From positions 2,480,001 through 2,544,000 of the forward strand of contig NZ_CP017111.1 of NCBI RefSeq assembly GCF_001723605.1: a stretch of DNA of 64,000 nt. Reading direction: 5' to 3'. The notes under the pieces were generated by a model. That model ran no database searches. It worked only from the letters and a program-made list of their open reading frames with translations, and had not been told where the DNA came from. Each line of letters opens with the position of its first letter. Within the stretch, counting starts at the first letter, position 1. Below are positions 23,982 to 31,289 of the stretch, one piece after another. The position numbers were made by a program, and so were the translations under genes. Origin of the DNA: Sulfurospirillum halorespirans DSM 13726. Its GTDB lineage: Bacteria > Campylobacterota > Campylobacteria > Campylobacterales > Sulfurospirillaceae.

Positions 23982-24291
23982 TCTCCTTTGCGAGTTGGTC
24001 TATGATCGTTATAATTTCATCAAGTTTTTCGCCTTTGACTAAATTTTCCCACAAATGATCGGGAAAAATAGCGTGGTCATACTCAACGGTTAAAGAGCCA
24101 ATCATTTTGTTAATCTTAATCGATTTAATGCCATTAATGCGAGCAGGCAATGCTTCGATGTCTTCAATACCGACGTGATGCTTATGCTCTTTAATCTTAG
24201 GACTCACGCGCAAACGAATGCGCCCTTTGATGTGATGAACAATGGAAAAATAGCCTCCAAGTTCAACTAGTTTTTCTGCTGTAACGTTCAT
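23974..24291 (-). CDS. HMA-like (cysteine-less) metal-domain protein
   Basis: The 105-residue protein starts with IVHHIKGRIRLRVSPK and has INGIKSIKINKMIGSLTVEYD. This is the ferredoxin-like HMA fold with the CxxC loop replaced by an IGS turn, as in HMA_2-type domains. The same motifs form the N-terminus of the downstream ATPase (20314-22413), so this is probably its separate partner or paralogous domain, equivalent to FezC-type proteins of ferrosome loci. It is the first gene of the operon. Two Fur-box-like sites lie directly upstream (24301, 24351). Confidence 0.75.
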   Translation of the reverse strand: MNVTAEKLVELGGYFSIVHHIKGRIRLRVSPKIKEHKHHVGIEDIEALPARINGIKSIKINKMIGSLTVEYDHAIFPDHLWENLVKGEKLDEIITIIDQLAKEIV

Positions 24292-24300
24292 AACTTTCCT

Positions 24301-24317
24301 TTGATAATTACATTGTA
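24301..24317. promoter_or_regulatory. Fur-box-like half site upstream of the ferritin/ATPase operon
   Basis: TTGATAATTACATTGTA lies 10 bp from the start codon. It matches the left arm of the window's Fur-box set (TTGATAAT) and the right arm weakly. Confidence 0.4.
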
Positions 24318-24350
24318 AGGTGGGAAGAATAAATATTAGCTTAATATTTT

Positions 24351-24367
24351 TTAAGAATTATTATCAA
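24351..24367. promoter_or_regulatory. Fur-box-like site upstream of the ferritin/ATPase operon
   Basis: TTAAGAATTATTATCAA differs at only two positions from the site at 55341 before a TonB receptor. With the site at 24301 it frames the likely promoter. Confidence 0.55.
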
Positions 24368-24451
24368 TGGTCCAAGCCATGCGAGAAGAGTTTGCCATGA
24401 TACCAATTTAGTAGTTTTGAGCGATTACATGTAAGCTTTTGAACATGGCTT

Positions 24452-24946
24452 TTAATGGCTATTTTGAGCATTGTGGCACCTTTCGCAGACACCATACAAT
24501 GTCAGCGTATGATGGGTTCCTGTAAATTTATGGGAGGCGAGTATTTCGTTTTGTTCCGCTTCGATGGCGGTATCGCAAAAACGGATGATGGCGCCACAGG
24601 TGAGGCAGACCAAGTGGTCATGATGCACGGCGCGTTTTAGTTTGTATTTTTTCATCTTTGAAGGGTAACTGAGCACCGTACTGACCATATCAAGGCTCTC
24701 AAAAAACGCCAGAATTTTATAAATGGTGGCAAGAGAAATCCGCATACACTGCTTCGTGTAAAGCTGCTGATGGATCTGTTCAGCACTCATGTAAGCATCG
24801 CACTCATAGAGTGCTCGAAGAAGAAGTTCGCGTTTTGCGGAATGGCGAATCCCTGCTTTGGCAGTCAGTTTTAAAAAGTGGGTGTAAAAGTGTTCAAACG
24901 AAGAAGAGCAAAAATTCTCTTGCTCTTCTAAAAGGTTCGCTGACAA
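24452..24946 (-). CDS. Fur-family regulator
   Basis: The 164-residue protein has a winged helix (SAKRELLLRALYECDAYMSAEQIHQQL, then RISLATIYKILAFFESLDMV) and the Fur dimer domain. The regulatory HHDHLVCLTCG motif is present, and the CLTC and CERC pairs should bind structural zinc. Its N-terminal extension (EEQENFCSSSFEHF) is longer than usual. It lies 9 bp after the porin gene and faces the ferritin/ATPase operon, so it is likely a dedicated local regulator rather than necessarily the global Fur. PerR or Zur specificity cannot be excluded from sequence alone. Confidence 0.88.
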   Translation of the reverse strand: MSANLLEEQENFCSSSFEHFYTHFLKLTAKAGIRHSAKRELLLRALYECDAYMSAEQIHQQLYTKQCMRISLATIYKILAFFESLDMVSTVLSYPSKMKKYKLKRAVHHDHLVCLTCGAIIRFCDTAIEAEQNEILASHKFTGTHHTLTLYGVCERCHNAQNSH

Positions 24947-24955
24947 CCGCTTTCC

Positions 24956-26077
24956 TTAAAAAGTATAAGCGATGTGCGCTTTAAAAGCATCGTAACTTTG
25001 AGCGTTGTCATCGTTGTCAATGTTCACGTAGATCAAAGAGGCTTCAAGATTTTTAACAATCTCATAACCAACGCTTAGATCAAGCTCTTTTTCTTTGAAT
25101 TTTAAACCTGCGTCTTCATACTTGGTTTGACCGTACAGTGCAGAGAGTTTGACCCCTTCAAGTTCGTATTCGGCGCGAACATACGGTGTTTTAGCATCGG
25201 TTGCAAAGACATAATTTCCCTCTTCAAACGGAGATTGATCGCCAAATGACTCAATGCCACCTGTTCCGTCTTTATCGGTTTTCATGTAGCCAAGACCGAG
25301 GTTGAGTCCTGCAACTTCCACACCTTGTTCCAATTGCATAAAAGAGCCATCTTTGACATCGACCACATCGCTACTTACGCTGACATAATGTGCGATCGTT
25401 GTGGTTTTAACCTCTTCGCTTGGCTCTAAGTTCAGTGTTGCTTTCAAACCATACGCACTTAAAAGGTCACTCCCGTAATATAGATAAGGATTAAGCTCCA
25501 AAGCCTCGATCGGTGTGTATTTGGCTTCGAGCATGTAGATGCCATCATTGCCGTTCATTTTTGTAAAAGATTCCGAAATTTCATCGATGTCAATGACCGC
25601 TTGTCTGCGCGCCCATACCATGCTGAGCACTAAGTTTTCCACCGCAGTGATTTCAGCGCTGACGCCATCAACGTAATCCGTTAACCAGTTAAAATCCACC
25701 GCTTGGCGACCCAGAACAAGCGCACCTAAGCCTTCGTGTTCCACTTTGATGTACGCTTCAGAAAGTGCGCTGCGATCAGCGATGGCATTTTTAAAATCGT
25801 CATCGTTTTTTTCGCTGGTTTTCATACTGCCCCAACCCGAAACACCTAGGCTTACACCATTATAAGGTGCGGTGACAAAACCCACATTCAAATAGCCATT
25901 GGAAAAACCATCATCGACGCTGCCGCCTTTACGATCGTTATTAACGCCAAACCAGCCCACGGTTCCTGTAAGTTCACCTTGCGTGAAAACCTCTTCTAAA
26001 TTGGTTGCTTCTGCAGCAAAACCCAGTGAACTCCCCAAAACAACCGCCGCGACAATACGTGAAAAATGTATTTTCAT
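24956..26077 (-). CDS. Outer-membrane porin (Opr-like)
   Basis: The 373-residue protein has a signal peptide (about 1-22) and many amphipathic beta strands with alternating aromatic residues. The sequences GELTGTVGWFGVNN, LVLGRQAVDFNWLTDYVDG and the terminal strand IAYTF-stop are typical of epsilonproteobacterial major porins. The final phenylalanine is the usual BAM signal. It is the first gene of a porin-fur operon with two Fur-box-like sites in its promoter. A general cation or ferrous-iron pore is plausible. Confidence 0.82.
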   Translation of the reverse strand: MKIHFSRIVAAVVLGSSLGFAAEATNLEEVFTQGELTGTVGWFGVNNDRKGGSVDDGFSNGYLNVGFVTAPYNGVSLGVSGWGSMKTSEKNDDDFKNAIADRSALSEAYIKVEHEGLGALVLGRQAVDFNWLTDYVDGVSAEITAVENLVLSMVWARRQAVIDIDEISESFTKMNGNDGIYMLEAKYTPIEALELNPYLYYGSDLLSAYGLKATLNLEPSEEVKTTTIAHYVSVSSDVVDVKDGSFMQLEQGVEVAGLNLGLGYMKTDKDGTGGIESFGDQSPFEEGNYVFATDAKTPYVRAEYELEGVKLSALYGQTKYEDAGLKFKEKELDLSVGYEIVKNLEASLIYVNIDNDDNAQSYDAFKAHIAYTF

Positions 26078-26092
26078 CCATGCTCCTTTATG

Positions 26093-26109
26093 ATGATAAC
26101 TATTATCGA
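26093..26109. promoter_or_regulatory. Fur-box-like site 1 upstream of the porin gene
   Basis: ATGATAACTATTATCGA contains the perfect inverted core GATAA-CTA-TTATC, 16 bp before the porin start codon. Confidence 0.6.
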
Positions 26110-26141
26110 ATCATAGCGAAAGGAGCTTAATATTTTATAAC

Positions 26142-26158
26142 ATGATACTTATTATCAA
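26142..26158. promoter_or_regulatory. Fur-box-like site 2 upstream of the porin gene
   Basis: ATGATACTTATTATCAA has perfect TGATA-N5-TATCA arms. It lies about 65 bp before the porin start and just after the stop of the preceding gene. Confidence 0.65.
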
Positions 26159-26162
26159 ATAT

Positions 26163-26615
26163 TTATCTGGGCATTTTGCGTCTGCGATAGCCATAAACTC
26201 GGTAAGCGCTTATCCCAAGAAAGAGTGCGAAAAACCCCAAGGAGACGAACCACATCGTGCGAAACGCTCTCTCTTTTTGTGACGTCGCTACCTTTTGAAA
26301 GCCATTTTGTGGAGAGGGTCCCTCTTCCACGACGTCCTGATCACCCACGTAGAGATAAACCCAATAAGACTCCTGCGGAATCTTTACATGTAAAGGTTTC
26401 CCCACCTCTAAAAAGAGCTCTAAAAGCACGCGCTTGTCGATCATAGAGATGAGTGCGACTTTGTTGCCTTCGAGTTTTTTACCTGAACCTTTCATCTTGC
26501 CTTCGATTGCAATCGTGTCGTTTTCAAGAGGCGTGAGCAGAAGGGTGATTCCTTCAATTTTATGCGCCCAAAGGTGTGTCGCTAAAAGAGCGATAAAACA
26601 CAATTTAATACCCAT
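26163..26615 (-). CDS. Exported protein with C-terminal membrane helix (iron operon)
   Basis: I start this at ATG 26615, giving about 150 residues: MGIKLCFIALLATHLWA is a clear leader and AAAGGAG lies 8 bases upstream. A longer frame would run through the PepSY gene. The mature part is beta-rich (GITLLLTPLENDTIAIEGKM, KVALISMIDKRVLLELFLEV) and a final helix (FVSLGFFALFLGISAYRVYG) anchors it with a basic end. The family is unknown to me. It overlaps the PepSY gene end by 11 bp and ends the TonB-receptor operon, so a role in periplasmic iron or haem handling is likely by position. Confidence 0.68.
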   Translation of the reverse strand: MGIKLCFIALLATHLWAHKIEGITLLLTPLENDTIAIEGKMKGSGKKLEGNKVALISMIDKRVLLELFLEVGKPLHVKIPQESYWVYLYVGDQDVVEEGPSPQNGFQKVATSQKERAFRTMWFVSLGFFALFLGISAYRVYGYRRRKMPR

Positions 26616-28164
26616 CAAAGACTCCTTTGCGCTCATAACGGTAAAAAAGCTCTTTTTTCTCAACTGCTTTTGCCAACACAAAACAGAGCAAGGCACTGAG
26701 CAAAAACATGACATCCATGCCAAAAAGCGTCCATGCCCCTTTTTCAAAACTATCCCAGATGAAAAACCCACTTTTAAGCCCATGAAACAGCACAGCAAGC
26801 ACCAAAAGCCACAAGGTGCTTTTCAGCATACGTCCAATGATCGTAACAATGGCGCGCTCAAACACCGTGTAAAAGAGCCAAAACGACCAAAACGCATAAA
26901 AAGCGCCTCGTATCCACACCTCTTTATCGAAAAGATCAAACGCTAAAAGCCACTGCAAAAAAAGCACCAGCGCACTGCTAGGCAAAATGCCAATGAGCAC
27001 AGCGATGCTAACACGGTTGGTAAGATCCCCCAGCCACCCTTTTTGATGCAGATTTTTCTCCGCCCACAAAAGATAGCCTGTTACCAAACAAAACGCTAAT
27101 GCGACACCAAAACAGGCTAAAACAATGCGCACGCCTAGCGTCTCATCGGGCACAAAGTGAAGGTAGTAAAAAAGGGAAAGCGCTTGGTTGATGCCATGCG
27201 TGTTTTCCAAACCACGCTTCTCCACCACGACGCCACTTCGTGCATCAAGGGTGATACTAAGCCGATTGATTCGCCCTGATTGAGCCACACTGTTTTTATC
27301 GAACCCACGAAAGCGTACTTTTGCCGCGTCGGTTCCATAGTGATAGAGCGTTGCATTGGTAATTTCAAGACTGGGGTAATGCTCGTTCGCGATGGCACGC
27401 AGTGTTGAAAAAGGAAGCATAATTGCCTTGGTTTCAGAGCTTTTATAAACGGGTTGCGCAAAGATGATGGGGCTCACAAGTTTGCGCATATTGCTCTCCT
27501 CTTTGCTGCTTGCACTCCAAGCAAAAGGGTGAGAATAAGAGAGCATTAAGCCCAAAAAGGCTCCCGTGCAAGCAAACACAAGCGCGTAGGGAATGATCCC
27601 AAGCCCCATGATTTTATGCCACGAAAGCCACCTGCTTTTCCAGCCCTCTTTTGATCTCTTCGTCTGCGTGTGCTTATAAAAGTAGAGCCAAAAACCGCCC
27701 AAGGTTAAGAACACTATACCAATGCTCATGATGCCCATCAGCGGCATGCCGATGAGTGGAATCACCACGCCTGTATGCAGTTCGTTAAAAAAAGTGGAGA
27801 TCAGATTCTCCTCTTTGGAGAGTTTGATCACTTCGTTGGTGAGGGGGTTAAGGTAGAGGCTATTTTGAGACTCAGACGAGAGTTTCAAAAGCGGATCGCG
27901 AAAGCTTGGAAGCGTTATATCAACGGGTTTTGAGCTCAAAAGGTGCTGCTTTTCTAACAGCTCACCCAAAAGAAGATCGATGTTAAACGCATGCTCTGCC
28001 AAAGGAACAAAATGGCGCGATGGCGACTCCCACACTTTAAGATAGGGCATAAAAAAAGTGAGCGTTCCAAAGTAGGTGCTCATGTAAAAAAGGAAAAGTA
28101 CCACAAGTCCGATGATCGTGTGCGAGCGGTGTAGGAATTTAAACCGTAATGATTTTGCAAGCAT
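26605..28164 (-). CDS. PepSY-associated TM protein (iron-uptake type)
   Basis: The 519-residue protein has four or more membrane helices and two periplasmic PepSY-like regions. The first hydrophobic block begins HRSHTIIGLVVLFLFYMSTYFG, a second has KIMGLGIIPYALVFACTGAF, and a stretch LRAIANEHYPSLEITNATLYHYG precedes GVVVEKRGLEN. This is the PepSY_TM/PiuB family, several of which reduce or pass ferric siderophore or haem iron. It is encoded behind a TonB receptor and a 98-residue membrane protein in one operon (gap 8 bp), which supports inner-membrane ferric reductase or transporter activity. Confidence 0.82.
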   Translation of the reverse strand: MLAKSLRFKFLHRSHTIIGLVVLFLFYMSTYFGTLTFFMPYLKVWESPSRHFVPLAEHAFNIDLLLGELLEKQHLLSSKPVDITLPSFRDPLLKLSSESQNSLYLNPLTNEVIKLSKEENLISTFFNELHTGVVIPLIGMPLMGIMSIGIVFLTLGGFWLYFYKHTQTKRSKEGWKSRWLSWHKIMGLGIIPYALVFACTGAFLGLMLSYSHPFAWSASSKEESNMRKLVSPIIFAQPVYKSSETKAIMLPFSTLRAIANEHYPSLEITNATLYHYGTDAAKVRFRGFDKNSVAQSGRINRLSITLDARSGVVVEKRGLENTHGINQALSLFYYLHFVPDETLGVRIVLACFGVALAFCLVTGYLLWAEKNLHQKGWLGDLTNRVSIAVLIGILPSSALVLFLQWLLAFDLFDKEVWIRGAFYAFWSFWLFYTVFERAIVTIIGRMLKSTLWLLVLAVLFHGLKSGFFIWDSFEKGAWTLFGMDVMFLLSALLCFVLAKAVEKKELFYRYERKGVFDGY

Positions 28165-28172
28165 GAAAACTC

Positions 28173-28469
28173 CTACACAAACGCGATAATACAGGCATTG
28201 AGCAGTGCCATCAACACGATTTTGAGCGTTACATGTAAAAGGTTTTTAGAGAAAAGCAACCAAAACCCAAAACCGCAGACCAACAGCGGAAAGAGAAACA
28301 TCGAAGGAAAAATGCGCTCTGCCATATCGCCCCACAAAAGGGCACTTAAGCTCGTGCCACACAGGTACGCCAAGCCAAAAGCACCCACAATCGCCAAAAC
28401 GCCGTGAGCCCAACCGATAACGGTTTTGGGCTCTTGAGATAGACGGCTCATTTTAGAGAATAAGAGCAT
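28173..28469 (-). CDS. Small three-helix membrane protein of the PepSY operon
   Basis: The 98-residue protein has three hydrophobic segments (WAHGVLAIVGAFGLAYLCG, FPSMFLFPLLVCGFGFWLLF, VTLKIVLMALLNACIIAFV). It resembles the small DUF3649-like membrane proteins found beside PepSY and TonB receptors, though I am not certain of the family. It lies 2 bp after the receptor gene and 8 bp before the PepSY gene. It probably assists the PepSY protein in iron transport across the inner membrane. Confidence 0.65.
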   Translation of the reverse strand: MLLFSKMSRLSQEPKTVIGWAHGVLAIVGAFGLAYLCGTSLSALLWGDMAERIFPSMFLFPLLVCGFGFWLLFSKNLLHVTLKIVLMALLNACIIAFV

Positions 28470-28471
28470 GA

Positions 28472-30487
28472 TTAAAATTCATACGAGAACGAGAGTTTGA
28501 TGTTACGTCCAGGTTCGTAGTCTGAGAGTGAAACACCACTAAGAAGTCTGTTTTCAGAGGCATGAGAGACGTAAGACTCATCAAAAATATTATCAACTCC
28601 TGCGATTAAGGTAAGCCCTTTAACGCTACTTGGTTTCCATTTCACTGCAATATCATGCACATCGTACGCCTCTTTGGTCTGTTGCGCGGCAATATACTGA
28701 CGCTCTTCTTCCATCACAAATAACGAATCCCATGAGAGTGAGAGGTTTTTCATAAACGCATAATCAAGGTTAACGCTTAAGCTGTCTCCCGGTTCTCTTT
28801 GCGTTGAAAGTCCTGTATTTCTAAATTTTGAGTTGGAGTGCGCATAGGTGATTAAAGAGCTAAGAGCGCCTATGTCATACACAAAACTTGCCTCAAAACC
28901 TTGAATATCAAGGGTTCCACCGTTGGTCATCTCCGCACTTGTACTGGTCGTCCATGTCGTGATAATGTAGTCATCAATACGTGTATCAAACACTTTGAAG
29001 CTAAAGCCAAGGTTTTTGGCGCCCAGTGTGTTTTTGTTCTGATATTTAAACCCAACCTCTTTGTTAATGCCCGTTTCTGCTTTAAGACCAGAGTTGTCAT
29101 TGACATACATACGGTTACTGGCTAGTACATCCACCATCTCAACACCTTTGTAAAGCGTTGTGGCACTTGCAATGAGACTGAACGTGTCGGAGAGAGGATA
29201 CTCCGCCGCCAAACCGTAGGTAAATTTACTATCAGAGATTTCGCCATACACGCCATCGTATTGATAGTTGTTGTAACGAATCCCTGGTGTTAAGATAAAG
29301 CCATTGCTAAACGCGATGGCATCTTCAACGTAAAGCGCGCCCGTTTTGGCTTTCTCATTTTCACCGTATTGCTCGCCACTCCACTCAACTTCACTGCTCT
29401 GTGTGTCGTACAAGCCGCCATACGTAAAGGTGTTATTGAAACTTCCAAGCGCGATAGTAGACTGTGCTTTGGTGTTGATACCATAGTTTTTAACCACGCC
29501 ATCCAAGAGTCCTTCATACGGGTTCATGCCCGCAGGAACAGCTCTGACACGTTGGGTGGTTCCATCGCGTTTTTCATAGCGTTGCAGCTCATTTTCATTG
29601 CTGTAAATCGAGGTTTGCAAAAAGAGATTGTCGCCTAAATCAATCTGATGTTTAAGCGTGATCGTCTCTCTGGTGTACTCGGTTGGGTAGAGATAATTTC
29701 CCGTTGCATATTGGTTATACGCTTTGCCAAAGTCAGGACGTGGCACGTAATCGCCTTCGTCTTTGAGTTTATCGTACGAGAGTGTGATGCGTTGTACATC
29801 GCTGATGTCATACCCAACTTTAATCAACGTATTGCCAACCTCGCCATCGGTTCCAAAACTCTCTTCGCCTCTGCCATCTTCCCACTCATTCTTGTCCACG
29901 TAGTGATGATACAATAAAAGATCGACCTTATCGGTGACTTTGCCATACGCTGCCACGGAGCCACCAAGGCTGTCATTGGAGTTGTAATTGCCCTGAATTC
30001 GTGCGCCATACTCTTTGCCATCTTGCAAAAGGTCTTTGCCGTCTTTGGTTTCAAACGCAACTGCACCACCCAAGCCTCCATTGACAACCGAATTAGTACC
30101 CACTTGGACATCTGCTTTTTTCAAGATGTCAGGATTGACCAGCAAGTTACCGATGTGATGGAACATATTGACATTGGAAACTTTCGCGCCATCGATGCTA
30201 ATATCGAGGTTTTCATCCTCCAAACCACGAATCGCAATACGGTTGTTGATCGAGCTCGTACCTCCCACATCCACACCAGGAAGATCGCGCAAAAGATCGC
30301 TTAAATGATCGGCCTGTTTGGTTTCAATCGAAGAACTTCCAAGATTGAGGGAGGAGCTGCTGACCTGTGTTTCCCACACTTCAACACTCTCTAACTGCTG
30401 CTCTTCCGCCATAGCAACACTGCATAAAAGCGTGGTTGTGACAAGTGATAACCTTAATGTCTGTTTTATACGGAGCGAATTTAACAT
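28472..30487 (-). CDS. TonB-dependent receptor (haem/siderophore type)
   Basis: The 671-residue protein has a signal peptide (about 1-27), a plug domain (SVEVWETQVSSSS, DLLRDLPGVDVGGTSSINNRIAIRGLED), a barrel region with IPNG-like turns and a C-terminal strand ending in F (LSFSYEF). The plug resembles HmuR/Hgp-type haem and protein-haem receptors more than catecholate receptors, but this is only a suggestion. It starts an operon with a small membrane protein, PepSY_TM and an anchored exported protein. The Fur-box-like site at 30516 lies 29 bp before the start and is shared with the divergent response regulator. Confidence 0.88.
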   Translation of the reverse strand: MLNSLRIKQTLRLSLVTTTLLCSVAMAEEQQLESVEVWETQVSSSSLNLGSSSIETKQADHLSDLLRDLPGVDVGGTSSINNRIAIRGLEDENLDISIDGAKVSNVNMFHHIGNLLVNPDILKKADVQVGTNSVVNGGLGGAVAFETKDGKDLLQDGKEYGARIQGNYNSNDSLGGSVAAYGKVTDKVDLLLYHHYVDKNEWEDGRGEESFGTDGEVGNTLIKVGYDISDVQRITLSYDKLKDEGDYVPRPDFGKAYNQYATGNYLYPTEYTRETITLKHQIDLGDNLFLQTSIYSNENELQRYEKRDGTTQRVRAVPAGMNPYEGLLDGVVKNYGINTKAQSTIALGSFNNTFTYGGLYDTQSSEVEWSGEQYGENEKAKTGALYVEDAIAFSNGFILTPGIRYNNYQYDGVYGEISDSKFTYGLAAEYPLSDTFSLIASATTLYKGVEMVDVLASNRMYVNDNSGLKAETGINKEVGFKYQNKNTLGAKNLGFSFKVFDTRIDDYIITTWTTSTSAEMTNGGTLDIQGFEASFVYDIGALSSLITYAHSNSKFRNTGLSTQREPGDSLSVNLDYAFMKNLSLSWDSLFVMEEERQYIAAQQTKEAYDVHDIAVKWKPSSVKGLTLIAGVDNIFDESYVSHASENRLLSGVSLSDYEPGRNIKLSFSYEF

Positions 30488-30515
30488 ACGTAACTTCCTT
30501 TTAGTATCTTTTTAA

Positions 30516-30532
30516 ATGATATTTGTTATCAT
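30516..30532. promoter_or_regulatory. Fur-box-like site between TonB receptor and response regulator
   Basis: ATGATA-TTTGT-TATCAT is a perfect 6-5-6 inverted repeat in the 94-bp divergent region, so both the receptor operon and the two-component system may respond to iron. Confidence 0.7.
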
Positions 30533-30581
30533 AGTTACAAGAAATCATATCAAAATCTCAATATGAGGAAAATAAACCAAA

Positions 30582-31289
30582 ATGGGCAAAAAAAACGAAG
30601 ATATTAAGATTTTGGTCGTGGAAGATGAGACTATTTTGGCATTGCAACTCAAAATGAGCCTTCAAAAATTTGGCTATGGCATCAGCGGTGTGGAAGCAAC
30701 CGCCAATGATGCGATGCGTCACGTCGATGCCAATCTGCCCGATATGGTGCTGCTTGACATTCATCTAAAAGGTGAAAAAAGTGGTACGGAAGCGGGGCGT
30801 TACATCTGGCAAAACCACCATATTCCTATTATTTATCTAACCTCCTATTGCGACAATGCGACGATCAAAATGGCGATGGATTCGGAGCCTTATGGCTATT
30901 TGAGCAAGCCCTTTCGTGCCAATGATCTCAAAGCAACGCTTCAAGCCGCGTGGTACAAACACACCTATTTTCACCCCACGCTAGAGCTTACACGCACCTC
31001 CAATCCTCTGATCAAACTGCCGTGCAACTACATCTTTGATCGCACCAGTGGCGTGCTTACATGTAAAGATCAAAGCGTGAAATTAACAGGCAATGAGATC
31101 AAATTTTTCCAGATTTTAAGCGAATCGGCTGGCAATACGGTCAGTTTCGAGCAGATCAGTGCGTACATTTACAGAGAAGAGTCACACGATCTCTCGCGCC
31201 TGCGCAACCTTGTGTATCGTCTGCGCCAAAAGATCGATGCAAGCCTTTTAGAAAATGTCTTTGAGGCAGGATACCGTCTCAATGTTTAA
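30582..31289 (+). CDS. Response regulator with winged-helix output
   Basis: The 235-residue protein has a receiver domain (ILVVEDE acidic pocket near 10-16, phosphoacceptor Asp59 in MVLLDIHLKG, SKPF near 105). An OmpR/PhoB-like winged-helix domain follows (LTGNEIKFFQILSE, RLRNLVYRLRQKID, FEAGYRLNV). The receiver resembles those paired with HisKA_2 kinases. Its stop codon is overlapped by the start of the kinase gene, so the pair is translationally coupled. The targets are unknown; the neighbouring TonB receptor operon is the most obvious candidate. Confidence 0.9.
   Translation: MGKKNEDIKILVVEDETILALQLKMSLQKFGYGISGVEATANDAMRHVDANLPDMVLLDIHLKGEKSGTEAGRYIWQNHHIPIIYLTSYCDNATIKMAMDSEPYGYLSKPFRANDLKATLQAAWYKHTYFHPTLELTRTSNPLIKLPCNYIFDRTSGVLTCKDQSVKLTGNEIKFFQILSESAGNTVSFEQISAYIYREESHDLSRLRNLVYRLRQKIDASLLENVFEAGYRLNV

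Noticed and set aside
26616-26798. Longer N-terminus for the 26.2-kb exported protein
   Set aside because: It would overlap the PepSY gene in another frame and lacks a leader; ATG 26615 has a ribosome site and signal peptide.
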